NCBI RefSeq assembly: GCF_004569505.1
Contig: NZ_SPPK01000004.1
Span: forward strand, 124,001 to 188,000
Direction: 5' to 3'
Length of the DNA: 64,000 nt
Source: Dysgonomonas mossii
GTDB taxonomy: Bacteria > Bacteroidota > Bacteroidia > Bacteroidales > Dysgonomonadaceae
In this document: positions 1 to 9,684 of the stretch, piece after piece
Numbering within the stretch: position 1 is the first letter of the stretch
Layout: each line of letters starts with the position of its first letter
Position numbers and translations under genes: made by a program
Notes under the pieces: model-generated
Told to the model about the DNA's origin: nothing
Database searches by the model: none
The model's input: only the letters and a program-made list of their open reading frames with translations

Positions 1-162
1 ATAGTTTTTTATATTAGTATATTACAAAAATATTTATTTTTAGGATTGTCTTTATGGTGCAGATATAATAAAAAATGATAGGCCAGATGTTGCGATCTCA
101 GGATATAACTTGAAAAAAGAAATAAAAACCTTAAGTAAATATTTATAACTGTCTAAGAGCGT
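1..162. other. Left edge, no intact gene
   Basis: No complete gene is visible here. On the + strand a stop at 41-43 is followed by about 34 open codons ending at a TAA near 146-148. The translation looks protein-like (it contains RPDVAISGYNLKKE) but has no ATG start. It could be the tail of a gene broken by a frameshift or stop, or chance. It is convergent with cydC. Confidence 0.3.
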
Positions 163-1761
163 TTATATCCTTACAATTTTATCTGATACATATTCAAAAT
201 CTTTTAGGTGAGTCGCCATTAAAATTGTAATGTCGGGATATTCACGTTTTATATTCTGAAATATAGCAATAGCATTTTCGGAGCTAATACCGGCTGTTGG
301 TTCATCCACAACTAATAGTTGTGGCTTTTTAAGCAAGGCTTGTGCCAGAAGTAATTTCTTACGCTGCCCACCACTCAGAATTTCGCCGTTTTCTCCTAAC
401 CAGCTATCTAGTCCATCAGGAAGCGATAAACGCCAGCTAGTAAGATCTACTGTATCTAGTACGTGTTCAATAGCTTCGTCCGGATGATCTTCAAAATTTT
501 CGCGCAATGTTCCCGTTAATAAATAAGCTTTTTGGGTAACATAAATACATTCAGGAACAGGTAGATGTGACAATTCAATATCGTTATTCCATACTAACGA
601 TCCACATCTACGGTATTCAGGATAAAAAAGGCTGTTTAACAAAGTCGTTTTTCCTTTTCCAGTCTCTCCGAATAGTGAAATCCATTCACCTTTTTTTATT
701 TCTAATGACACCTCTGAAGTAGTCACAGATGTCTCGGGGATCATTGCACTCACATTTTTAAGACTTAGGCTCTCCATTTTTGAATGTACGATTACAGTTT
801 CCAGAGGTTTCTCCCCATCCTTGATAATCCTATCAACATCTTCAACTTGATGAGCAACAGCACTCTTTTCCGATTTTCCCGAAAATAGCATTTCTGCCAA
901 TTCGGCCTGTGCCATAATACCGAAAAATATCCCGATGGCTGTAGGTGCATCTATACCATTACCATATGAACTCCATAGTAAAAGCGATGCAATATAACTA
1001 AAACCGAGTCCCGCAATTAGCTGCAACCAGAATGAATTGGTTTGTAACTTGTCTTCCAATTGCTCGAGGCGTAATAGCCGTTGTTCGTATTGTTCGATAA
1101 CTTTCTCTTCCAAACTGTATTTCGATATTTCTATTCTCCCTCTAAAGCTTTGTATAAGAAGCAGATTGTTCTCTTCGCGGCATATCTTTAGTTCTTCATA
1201 GAGTTTTCTGTTTTTCCTGAAAATTAATTGAGGAATAATAAATAAAAGAATAGCAGATGAAATCAAAAATTCTATTGCAATGACTTGAGAAAAGAAAATA
1301 AGAAAGAAAAAATATATACTGAGTGAAAAGATTAGTGCTGTAAAAGGTAAAAGCCACAAAAGAATGTGGTTCAATATCTGGTCGATTCCATGTGTACTGT
1401 TCTCTAGTAGTGTTGAATTATTATTTACCTGTTTTTTGAAATAGGGAAATCTGGCCACGGACTGAAAAATTCTCAATTGCAAGCTCTGTTGAGCGTCTAG
1501 TGTGGCTTTGTGGTTTTCCAATCGCTCAAAGTATCTTGCAGCCGTTCTGAAAAATGCCATTAAACGGATTATAGCAGATGGTACCAGATACGAAAAAGTA
1601 GTGCTCGCAGTAACAAACACCACACTACAGATCGCCAAAAACCATCCGGATATAGCAGGAAGGGCAATAAAAGAGATCGTCCACAATAGTAGAAGAAATG
1701 TACCTCGCAACCATTTGCCTGCTAAAGGCTTTAATATATATACTCTTATAAATTTATTCAT
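163..1761 (-). CDS. cydC: CydC-like ABC exporter subunit (cytochrome bd biogenesis)
   Basis: The product is 532 residues and looks like the CydC half of the heterodimeric CydDC exporter, which in other bacteria moves cysteine or glutathione to the periplasm and is needed to assemble cytochrome bd oxidase. The N-terminal half is a six-helix membrane domain with the CydC-like segments ALPAISGWFLA and RTAARYFERLENH. The C-terminal half is an ABC ATPase with Walker A GETGKGKT near residue 365, signature LSGGQ, Walker B LLVVDEPT and H-loop ATH. Its start codon overlaps the end of the upstream cydD by 8 bases, which implies translational coupling. The cydAB oxidase genes are not in the window. The exported substrate is inferred from the family. 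Confidence 0.82.
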   Translation of the reverse strand: MNKFIRVYILKPLAGKWLRGTFLLLLWTISFIALPAISGWFLAICSVVFVTASTTFSYLVPSAIIRLMAFFRTAARYFERLENHKATLDAQQSLQLRIFQSVARFPYFKKQVNNNSTLLENSTHGIDQILNHILLWLLPFTALIFSLSIYFFFLIFFSQVIAIEFLISSAILLFIIPQLIFRKNRKLYEELKICREENNLLLIQSFRGRIEISKYSLEEKVIEQYEQRLLRLEQLEDKLQTNSFWLQLIAGLGFSYIASLLLWSSYGNGIDAPTAIGIFFGIMAQAELAEMLFSGKSEKSAVAHQVEDVDRIIKDGEKPLETVIVHSKMESLSLKNVSAMIPETSVTTSEVSLEIKKGEWISLFGETGKGKTTLLNSLFYPEYRRCGSLVWNNDIELSHLPVPECIYVTQKAYLLTGTLRENFEDHPDEAIEHVLDTVDLTSWRLSLPDGLDSWLGENGEILSGGQRKKLLLAQALLKKPQLLVVDEPTAGISSENAIAIFQNIKREYPDITILMATHLKDFEYVSDKIVRI

Positions 1762-3400
1762 GACTCATTTGCTCCCCCCAGTTTAAATTTACGATTGTAT
1801 TAGCTACATTATCGAACATTTTCTCATGAGAAGCGACTATAACCAATCGGTCTTCTGCTAATTTCATTATCTCCGGAATGATAATTTCGATTGTATCCGG
1901 ATCCAGATTGGCTGTAGGTTCATCCAATATTGCTATTGGTTTTGGATACAACATCATTCGGGCAAGTGTAACTAATTGTTTTTCTCCTCCTGACAGTTGT
2001 TTGCCATTATGACTTAGTTTAGTTTCCCAACCATCGTCCTTTTTAGCAAGTATTTTATCTAAAAACTCAGGATGTTTTTGTGATTTATTCGTTTCATTTT
2101 TTAAGAAAACATTATATCTCAAAGTTTCGTCAAAAACGAAAGGAAATTGATTCATGTATGAAGAATTGGTTCTAAGCCACTTTTGCGAATACTTAGTATC
2201 CTTTCCGTTTACTGAAATACTATTGTCCTGTAAACACAGGCTTCCGGAGCATATTTTTAGCAAGGTTGATTTTCCTGAGCCCGAAATTCCCTTTATTAAT
2301 ACTAGTCCTTTTGAAGGAAATTGTACATTAATATTGTGTAGAACTTTCACCGGTGAATCGGGATAAGCGAAGTTCAAATTGTTAATAGCTAAATTGTTAA
2401 ACTGAAGATCGATATTGATTGAAGTTGTGTCGATGCCTTCATTTAATATTGGTATTAATAATTTTGCTGCAGCCACAGCTCTATTTCTGTCATGATAGGC
2501 ACTCACGAATTTCCGTAAATAAAAGAAAAAATAAGGAGACATCATTAGTAAAAATAATGCAATCTGAAAGTCGTAACCTTTTCCGTAATTAGGTCCTGTC
2601 ATAATACCGAGAAGGCTCATCCCTAAATAGATTGCAACGACAGCAATACAAATAGTAACGAATAGCTCTAATACTGCTGACGATAAAATAGCAACTCGCA
2701 TGACGTTAGTTGTAGCTTTATTTAACTCTTTACTTTTTTCCGACAAGAAATTATATTGAGGTCTGAAGTTATCTAAATTAACTATTTCGGCAATAGTCTG
2801 AAGGCGATTATAAAATACAGCTGAATATTTCAAAAAGAGATTAATGTGTTTTTTATGAAGAGCTTCGGCACCTATGCCTATTATTATCATTTGCATTGGG
2901 ATAACAATCAATGAAACCAACAGTGTAAGACCAACCCATTTTTCGATCCAAAAACTAACAACAAGTATCATTCCACTAACCAAAAGCGATGCCATTGCGT
3001 ATGGAATAAAAAAGGCATAAAAAGGTTTCAAATCCTCACAAATTCTGGTAATGTAGAGAGTGCTTGCTACAGAGTCTAATTTATTGTTGTTTAATAATAT
3101 GGGATATAGATCTTTTTTGACTTTGGATACAATCGTATTTCCTGCTTTATAGTTGAATATTGAAGCAAAATGAGCAAAGATATATCTAGCCGTAAGAAAC
3201 ACTAATGAATATAGGAGAGGGTCTGGCTGAAGTAATCCTCGATTAAGCCATAAGGCTGCAAATTGTGATAAATACCAGCAAAAAACGATAAAAGATATCG
3301 CACTTAAAATAGTAAATACCGCAGCTACAATATATGAACCTTTGGCTTCTGCTATTTTTTTACTCAGCCATCGGGATGCATTATCTTGATTTGAACTCAT
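1754..3400 (-). CDS. cydD: CydD-like ABC exporter subunit (cytochrome bd biogenesis)
   Basis: The product is 548 residues and is the likely CydD partner of the adjacent CydC. It begins with the WL..KIAEAKG segment typical of CydD, followed by an exporter-type membrane domain and an ABC ATPase domain with Walker A GISGSGKST near residue 370, signature LSGGE, Walker B AILDEPTANLD and H-loop ASH. Both nucleotide-binding sites therefore look complete. It is the first gene of a two-gene operon, and a TATCTTTG promoter element lies 34 bases before the start. The gene is divergent from the TonB-receptor operon. Assignment to CydD rather than another exporter half rests mainly on the pairing with the CydC-like neighbour. 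Confidence 0.8.
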   Translation of the reverse strand: MSSNQDNASRWLSKKIAEAKGSYIVAAVFTILSAISFIVFCWYLSQFAALWLNRGLLQPDPLLYSLVFLTARYIFAHFASIFNYKAGNTIVSKVKKDLYPILLNNNKLDSVASTLYITRICEDLKPFYAFFIPYAMASLLVSGMILVVSFWIEKWVGLTLLVSLIVIPMQMIIIGIGAEALHKKHINLFLKYSAVFYNRLQTIAEIVNLDNFRPQYNFLSEKSKELNKATTNVMRVAILSSAVLELFVTICIAVVAIYLGMSLLGIMTGPNYGKGYDFQIALFLLMMSPYFFFYLRKFVSAYHDRNRAVAAAKLLIPILNEGIDTTSINIDLQFNNLAINNLNFAYPDSPVKVLHNINVQFPSKGLVLIKGISGSGKSTLLKICSGSLCLQDNSISVNGKDTKYSQKWLRTNSSYMNQFPFVFDETLRYNVFLKNETNKSQKHPEFLDKILAKKDDGWETKLSHNGKQLSGGEKQLVTLARMMLYPKPIAILDEPTANLDPDTIEIIIPEIMKLAEDRLVIVASHEKMFDNVANTIVNLNWGEQMSHE

Positions 3401-3433
3401 AATGATTATCTATAATTTTCGTTCATTCATCAA

Positions 3434-3466
3434 CAAAGATAATGAATTACTCCATGTTGTTACAAC
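3434..3466 (-). promoter_or_regulatory. Promoter of cydDC
   Basis: On the minus strand TATCTTTG (3441-3434) matches the Bacteroidetes -7 consensus TAnnTTTG. GTTG lies 21 bases upstream at the -33 position. The element sits 34 bases before the cydD start codon. Confidence 0.5.
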
Positions 3467-3604
3467 ATATAGTAATGATTTTCCTCAATCCTGGTTTTAT
3501 ACTACAAGAAACAAATTAGGTAATATTAATAGCTATTTTATAAAAACAGAGTCGAGATACCTACTATATGTTATTAATTAGACCTAAAATACCAAGAAAA
3601 TGCG

Positions 3605-3636
3605 ATTGAAGGCCTTTCTTTCAACAACTAAATTTG
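3605..3636 (+). promoter_or_regulatory. Promoter of the TonB-receptor operon
   Basis: TAAATTTG at 3629-3636 matches the Bacteroidetes -7 consensus exactly. ATTG at 3605-3608 lies 20 bases upstream as a near match to the -33 TTTG. The element ends 24 bases before the receptor ATG. No operator such as a Fur box was recognised. Confidence 0.55.
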
Positions 3637-3660
3637 CATTTCTAATATTTTATAAAATCA

Positions 3661-6627
3661 ATGAAAAAGAGTTTATTACTCTGCTTTTTATTTTTATGCA
3701 TTATTGAATCTGCATATTGCCAGTTCTACACTATATCGGGAAAACTCTTAGACAAGAAACATCAGACGCCCATAGAGTATGCTACAATCTCTATCTCAGA
3801 TCTTGGCTTAGCTGTTACTTCCGACATTGAAGGGAAATTCACTATTAAAAATATTCCGGAGGGATTTTTTGAGCTGAATATTTCTATTTTGGGATATGAG
3901 AAAAAAGCATTCAAAATACAAGTAGATAAGAATAAAAACGATCTGCTTTTTTATTTGGCAGAGGATAACTTACTATTGAATGAAATAGTTGTTACTGCAG
4001 AGAAGAAAGTGGAAGATCTTACAACAGCCTATACTATCGAACGAGCAGCATTGGATCAGATACAAGTGTTGAATATCACTGAAATAGCAGCTCTTTTACC
4101 TGGGGGTCAAACCAGTAAAAAAACACATTTAGCTGGCGTTAGGGGTGCTGCTGATAGCTTCAATCTTCGCTCTAACGGAGGAAGTGAACTAGGCTTATCT
4201 TCTTTTGGAACAGTAGTTGAAGTCGATGGTGTACGAATATCCAACAATAGTCAATTTATAAAAGAAGTAAAGGGGGCTGATACCCGCAATATCGCTTCAA
4301 ATAATATTGAGTCTGTAGAGGTTATAACCGGAGTTCCTTCTGTCGAGCATGGAGACTTATCTAATGGGATGATACGTATAAATTCCAAGAAAGGCAAATC
4401 GCCATTAAATATAGAACTAAGTACCAAGCCGAATACAAAATCTATCGCTTTCGATAAAGGCTTCCTCCTAGGAAAGAAGTGGGGGGTACTTAATACGAGT
4501 TTTGAGCATACAAAATCCAACTCCGATATAGCTTCGCCTTATACGACTTATGTCAGGAACAATCTATCTCTGATTTATTCCAAGGTATTTAATTCATATC
4601 GGAATAATCCTTTAAATTTTTCTTTGGGTTTGACCGGGAATGTTGGAGGCTACAATTCGAAAGGAGATCCGGATGCTTTTGTAGACACTTATACTAAAGA
4701 AAGAGATAATGCACTTCGGTTGAATATGAAGCTAGATTGGCTACTTAACAAACCGTGGATTACTAAATTAGAATTTTCGGGAACTCTTAATTATTCGGAT
4801 CTACAAAGTGAGAAGAAAGAAAACAAGGACAGTAATACTTCAACTGCTGCTATTCATACATCAGAATCTGGTTATTTTATCGGTTCTTTTTATGACATCA
4901 ACCCCAATGCCGAGATTATACTGATCCCCGGAGGATATTGGTATACAACAAGAAGAGAAGATAATAAACCTCTTTTGTTTACGGCAAAGATGAAAGCTAA
5001 TTGGGTACGAAAATTCGGATATGTTACTAATCGATTCATGCTTGGATCAGATTTTAATCGGACTACAAATCTAGGCAAGGGAATATATTATACCGATATG
5101 CGCTATGCTCCTACATGGAGAGAATATAAATATAGCGATCAGTCTGCAGTAAATAATCTGGCTCTTTTTGCCGAAAATGAGGTAGCTTTTCTCTTACCTA
5201 GGGAAACTTCATTAAAGGCATCAATTGGTCTTCGAAGTGATTTAACATATATAAGTAAATCTGAGTACGGAACAATTAATAGTTTGTCACCTCGGGTTAG
5301 TGCAAAATATATATTCTGGAATCGTCCCAACAACACTCTTTCTTTAATGAGTTTACGTGCAGGATTTGGAGATGCTGTAAAGCTTCCTTCTTCATATATA
5401 TTAAATCCAACTCCTACCTATCAGGATAGATTGGTTTTTACACCAGGTACAACGGCAGAAAACACAACGTATTACGCATACAATACGATGCCCAGTACAA
5501 CTATTTACAATCCTAATCTTAAATGGCAAAGAAGCCGTTTAATAGAATTAGAATTCAATACTCGTATTGGACAAGTAGATATTTCGTTATTAGCCTATAA
5601 TAGTAAGACAATAGCCCCCTATGCTGATGCTACCCTATACACTCCGTATTCTTATAAATTTACAGATCAGACAGCACTTGACAATAATTTAATTCCTGAA
5701 GCTAACCGTTCATACGCAATAGATAAGACTACCGGAATAGTTACTGTTTCAGATTTGACAGGAAATTTGCCTAGCCAACAGTTAGCTTATAAAGAAAGGA
5801 ATACATTTAAGACCAATAGTTATTATTACAATGAATCTGATTTTTCGAAAAGAGGGCTGGAATGGGTAATTAATTTCGGAAAAATTCCCTCTATTCATAC
5901 TTCATTTCAAGTAGATGGATCTTACAACTATTATAAGGGGCTAAAAACAAAGTTGATAGCATATTCGCCCAGCCTTTCTCAAAATATGGCTGATGGAAAT
6001 CCTTATAAATATATCGGTCTATATGAAGGTACAGATGATGTTGCTAATGGCAGCCTCTCTAAAAAAATAACAAATAATCTTTCGATAAGTACTCATATAC
6101 CAGCAATACGCCTCATAGTATCTCTTCGATTGGAAAGTTGCTTGTACGATTATAAGCAAAAATTGAGTGAATCATCTACAGGCTCACGAGGTTTTGTAAT
6201 AGACAATAGAAGTGATTACATCCCTTCAAATTCAGAGACAAATATTTATAAAGGGGACTATTTTGTTGCTCTTTATCCTTTATATTATGTGAGCTTGGAT
6301 GATATGAATACAAAAATCCCATTTAAAGAAAAGTTCTTATGGGCCAAAGATAATGATTCCGCTTTATTCAACGAGCTGGCAAGAATGGTGGTTCGGTCAA
6401 ATGTCAATTACTATTTCAAACCTACAGATATATCCGCATATTTTTCGGCGAATCTGAATGTGACAAAAGAGTTGGGTGATCATGTTTCAATATCATTTCT
6501 GGCAAATAACTTTTTTAATAATGTTGCAAAGGTTAAGAATAAACAAAATAACAGTGAATATTCTTTATTCGGCTCAGGTTATTTACCTGAATTTTATTAC
6601 GGACTAACTCTTCGTATCAAATTGTAA
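3661..6627 (+). CDS. TonB-dependent outer membrane receptor
   Basis: The product is a 988-residue outer-membrane receptor. A signal peptide (about 20 residues, ending SAYCQF) is followed by a carboxypeptidase-regulatory-like beta-sandwich domain (about 22-110, starting YTISGKLLDKKHQTPIEYAT). A plug domain (about 115-230, with VEVDGVRISNN and IESVEVITGVPSVEHGD) and a large beta-barrel follow, ending in an aromatic strand (YYGLTLRIKL). Receptors of this kind import siderophores, haem, cobalamin, metals or glycans using TonB energy. It is not a SusC-type receptor with a SusD partner, because the next gene is a different kind of lipoprotein. It heads an eight-gene operon that includes an ABC transporter and a PepSY-type protein, which suggests a metal, haem or cofactor ligand. 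The ligand itself cannot be read from the sequence. Confidence 0.9.
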   Translation: MKKSLLLCFLFLCIIESAYCQFYTISGKLLDKKHQTPIEYATISISDLGLAVTSDIEGKFTIKNIPEGFFELNISILGYEKKAFKIQVDKNKNDLLFYLAEDNLLLNEIVVTAEKKVEDLTTAYTIERAALDQIQVLNITEIAALLPGGQTSKKTHLAGVRGAADSFNLRSNGGSELGLSSFGTVVEVDGVRISNNSQFIKEVKGADTRNIASNNIESVEVITGVPSVEHGDLSNGMIRINSKKGKSPLNIELSTKPNTKSIAFDKGFLLGKKWGVLNTSFEHTKSNSDIASPYTTYVRNNLSLIYSKVFNSYRNNPLNFSLGLTGNVGGYNSKGDPDAFVDTYTKERDNALRLNMKLDWLLNKPWITKLEFSGTLNYSDLQSEKKENKDSNTSTAAIHTSESGYFIGSFYDINPNAEIILIPGGYWYTTRREDNKPLLFTAKMKANWVRKFGYVTNRFMLGSDFNRTTNLGKGIYYTDMRYAPTWREYKYSDQSAVNNLALFAENEVAFLLPRETSLKASIGLRSDLTYISKSEYGTINSLSPRVSAKYIFWNRPNNTLSLMSLRAGFGDAVKLPSSYILNPTPTYQDRLVFTPGTTAENTTYYAYNTMPSTTIYNPNLKWQRSRLIELEFNTRIGQVDISLLAYNSKTIAPYADATLYTPYSYKFTDQTALDNNLIPEANRSYAIDKTTGIVTVSDLTGNLPSQQLAYKERNTFKTNSYYYNESDFSKRGLEWVINFGKIPSIHTSFQVDGSYNYYKGLKTKLIAYSPSLSQNMADGNPYKYIGLYEGTDDVANGSLSKKITNNLSISTHIPAIRLIVSLRLESCLYDYKQKLSESSTGSRGFVIDNRSDYIPSNSETNIYKGDYFVALYPLYYVSLDDMNTKIPFKEKFLWAKDNDSALFNELARMVVRSNVNYYFKPTDISAYFSANLNVTKELGDHVSISFLANNFFNNVAKVKNKQNNSEYSLFGSGYLPEFYYGLTLRIKL

Positions 6628-6679
6628 AAGGATGGTTGAGAAAGATGTAAAATAAATATAAACATATAAAAAGTAACTT

Positions 6680-8008
6680 ATGAATTTACAAAAATTATTT
6701 TTCTTACTAATAGCAGTTCTTACAATTGGAACTTCTTGTAGTGACACTGATGATGATAAATACCAAACTTATGATGTGGCTGTAAAACTGGTTTATCCGG
6801 ATGATTACACTTCATCTGAAAATGTTATTGTTACACTCGTTAATGCAACTACGAAAGCAGCATATACGTCTACAACAAACGCTTCGGGGGAGGCATCTTT
6901 TAAAGTCTCTACAGGTATCTATCAGGTAACAGCGACTGATAATAGGGCCGTTGGAGGAAGCTCTTATGTTCTGAATGGCCAATCGAATCTTACGATTGGA
7001 AATAATTGGGTTAGTGCCGCCCCGGTTGAATTAAAATTGAATGCATCTAAGACAGGACAAATAGTTATCAAAGAATTATATGTTGGAGGATGTCAAAAGA
7101 ATGATGGATCGGGAAAATTTCAGAATGATGCATACGTTGTTTTGTATAATAACTCAAGTATTGATTTGAGCTTAGAAAATACGGCGTTAGGTACAACTAT
7201 ACCTTATAATTTTACATCTGCTAATAAATACTATTCGAACGGAAAGCTTTCATATGAGGCAGAGGGATGGGTTCCGGCAGGAGCTGCTATATGGTATTTT
7301 AAGAATCCGGTAAAAATAGCGTCCGGTAAGCAAATTGTAATTGCTTTAAAAAATGCAGTAGACAATACTACAACCTATAGTAATTCGGTAAATTTAGCGA
7401 ACTCTGAATATTATTGTACATATGATATCTCGGGACAATATACAAATACGACTTCTTATCCTTCTCCTGCCTCTGTTATTCCTACAAGTCATTACTTATC
7501 AGCATCTGTTTATGGAGCGGGTAATGCATGGCCTTTAAGTACTATATCTCCAACATTCTTCATTTTTAATACACAAGGAACAACTCCGGCAGCATTTGCC
7601 AGTGATGCAACAAAAAAAGAAGATTATTTCGGAAGTACGGCATTAGTAAGCTTAAAGATTCCGGTAGAATGGATTCTTGATGGTGTAGAAATAAAAGGAC
7701 AAGGAGTTGACGGCGTTAAGCGACTAACCTCTACCGTTGATGCGGGCTATGTAACAATGATTAATGGTTTTGGGTACTCAATATACCGTAATGTAGATAA
7801 AGAAGCAACGGAAGCAGTTGAAAGTAATGCAGGGAAATTGGTTTATAATTATTCATTGGGAACAACTGATCAACAAGATGGAACAACTGATCCAAGTACA
7901 ATCGATGCCGAAGCTTCAATTAAAAATGGTGCGCGCATTATATATAAAGATACCAATAATTCAACAAACGACTTTCATCAACGTAAGAAAGCTTCGCTGA
8001 AAGATTAA
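6680..8008 (+). CDS. Surface lipoprotein, DUF4876-like
   Basis: The product is a 442-residue lipoprotein. Its signal peptide ends in a lipobox (GTSC), and the mature N-terminus SDTDDD resembles the acidic lipoprotein export signal that sends Bacteroidetes lipoproteins to the cell surface. A transthyretin/Ig-like N-terminal module (about 30-125) precedes a larger domain beginning GQIVIKELYVGGCQKNDGSGKF. From memory this resembles the DUF4876 family found beside TonB receptors, but this was not searched. It lies 52 bases after the receptor and 13 bases before the outer-membrane barrel gene. It may be a surface ligand-binding partner of the receptor; that role is inference from position and likely location. 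Confidence 0.75.
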   Translation: MNLQKLFFLLIAVLTIGTSCSDTDDDKYQTYDVAVKLVYPDDYTSSENVIVTLVNATTKAAYTSTTNASGEASFKVSTGIYQVTATDNRAVGGSSYVLNGQSNLTIGNNWVSAAPVELKLNASKTGQIVIKELYVGGCQKNDGSGKFQNDAYVVLYNNSSIDLSLENTALGTTIPYNFTSANKYYSNGKLSYEAEGWVPAGAAIWYFKNPVKIASGKQIVIALKNAVDNTTTYSNSVNLANSEYYCTYDISGQYTNTTSYPSPASVIPTSHYLSASVYGAGNAWPLSTISPTFFIFNTQGTTPAAFASDATKKEDYFGSTALVSLKIPVEWILDGVEIKGQGVDGVKRLTSTVDAGYVTMINGFGYSIYRNVDKEATEAVESNAGKLVYNYSLGTTDQQDGTTDPSTIDAEASIKNGARIIYKDTNNSTNDFHQRKKASLKD

Positions 8009-8021
8009 TACACAAAAAATA

Positions 8022-9635
8022 ATGGCTAAAAAAGTACATAATATAACGATTCTTTTGCTTCTGGTTGGATTTTGTATACCCAAAAAGCTAATTGCGCAAT
8101 ACGAAAAAACAGGATGGGAAAGTTATGAGTATGTACAAGAATCAAATCCCTGGCTGTATTCTGATAATGCAGCCGGGCTTCATTCTATTACTATCGACAA
8201 TCTTTCTTATGCAGAAGCTTATTTTAATAAGAAAAATGGTAAGTTAAGAAACTACTTTCAGTCTGATAAAAGTTTCCAATCTGGAGCAGATGTGAAATCT
8301 TTATATCGATTAAATTCCAAAACAGTATTTTATGGGAATGTAAATTATAGTCATTTTGAAGGCAAAAATATGGGGGGAGCTACCTTTATTGATCCTTATG
8401 TAAGCCCATTCAACATAGTGGAATATGCAGATAGTACGCAGGGGAAAAAAGCGTTGGATATATATCATCTGACAGGGGCATTTAGTACGGAACTTGCCAG
8501 AGGATTTAATGTAGGAACAAAATTAGATTATAAAACTTCTAATTATGCCAAATTTAAAGATCTTCGTCATGAAAACAGAGAAATAGACTTGATACTCACA
8601 TTAGGAGCTGCTTACCGGATATCTCCATTTTGGGAAGCTGGTATTAATTATACATATCGACGTAGGATCGAAGAAATACGTTTTCAATCATATGGGAATA
8701 CCGATCAACAGTTTAACTCATTGATAGACTTTGGTGTTTTTTATGGGCATCAGGTACGATTCAGTAAAAGTGATGGTTATACAGAGGCTAATACTTTCAA
8801 ACCTCTATTTGAAGAGTTTCAAGGAGCATCCCTTCAATTAAATTTTACATTATCTCCTAACATGTTATTTTTTAATGAATTGACTTTGAAGTGGAGAGAC
8901 GGATATTATGGTAAGCGTGGCACATCGTCTGTCGTATATACAGAACATACTTCTAAAATAAATGAGTATCGGGCAAATTTGACATTGCTAAATAGTAACG
9001 ATCGCCACATACTTTCATTTAATATAAGTAGAGAATTGCTCAAGAACTATGAAAATTCACATCAAGATACTACGCTACCCAATGGAACTACCTTGATTGA
9101 CTATTCGAGCCAAGAAGAAATGTTGAATAAAACAATCTGGGAATTTAGTGCTGGGTATACCGCATATCTTGGCGTAAAAGATTATTCTCCTATATGGATA
9201 TTGAAGATTAATGGAGAAGCAAATAATATGAAGCAAACTGTTTCTATTTATCCGAATTACCGCAAACAAGATATAAATCAATGGAATGTAGGGATGTCCG
9301 CCAGTCGTAATATTATAAAATCATTAAATCAGTATAGTTTAACTCTTGGATTCGGTTATATTTCAGGAGGAGGTAACGAAAAGAAGGATGGAACTTATGA
9401 TTCTTCCACTCAGGGATCTACCTCTGTTAGTTTAGATCGTTATATCTACCGGGAATTCGAATATCTGACGACAGACCGTGTCCGAGGAAATGTAACCTTT
9501 CGTTATTCAAGACTATTTCCAGGCAAGATAAAAGGGTATGCACAATTTAATTATGCTTTGACAAATGCCTTTTCTACCAAATACATTGGTAAAACTTTTA
9601 ATGAGCTCGCTCTATCGGTAGGAGTTGGCTTTTAA
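8022..9635 (+). CDS. Outer membrane beta-barrel protein, DUF6850-like
   Basis: The product is a 537-residue protein with a signal peptide cleaved near LIAQYEKT. The rest is rich in alternating aromatic and polar strands typical of an outer-membrane barrel and ends in a terminal strand (FNELALSVGVGF). No plug domain or TonB box is visible, so it is not a second TonB receptor. From memory it resembles the DUF6850 family that co-occurs with DUF4876 lipoproteins. It is the third gene of the operon, 13 bases after the lipoprotein gene. Function is unknown; it could be a structural partner of the receptor or a separate channel. Confidence 0.7.
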   Translation: MAKKVHNITILLLLVGFCIPKKLIAQYEKTGWESYEYVQESNPWLYSDNAAGLHSITIDNLSYAEAYFNKKNGKLRNYFQSDKSFQSGADVKSLYRLNSKTVFYGNVNYSHFEGKNMGGATFIDPYVSPFNIVEYADSTQGKKALDIYHLTGAFSTELARGFNVGTKLDYKTSNYAKFKDLRHENREIDLILTLGAAYRISPFWEAGINYTYRRRIEEIRFQSYGNTDQQFNSLIDFGVFYGHQVRFSKSDGYTEANTFKPLFEEFQGASLQLNFTLSPNMLFFNELTLKWRDGYYGKRGTSSVVYTEHTSKINEYRANLTLLNSNDRHILSFNISRELLKNYENSHQDTTLPNGTTLIDYSSQEEMLNKTIWEFSAGYTAYLGVKDYSPIWILKINGEANNMKQTVSIYPNYRKQDINQWNVGMSASRNIIKSLNQYSLTLGFGYISGGGNEKKDGTYDSSTQGSTSVSLDRYIYREFEYLTTDRVRGNVTFRYSRLFPGKIKGYAQFNYALTNAFSTKYIGKTFNELALSVGVGF

Positions 9636-9684
9636 TAAATAGAATAAGGAATCACTAAGAACAACTATCATAAAAGAACCAATT

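Noticed and set aside
3661..8008. SusC/SusD glycan-uptake pair
   Set aside because: The lipoprotein has no SusD-like helical TPR pattern and the receptor lacks the typical SusC context; no glycosidase genes are nearby.
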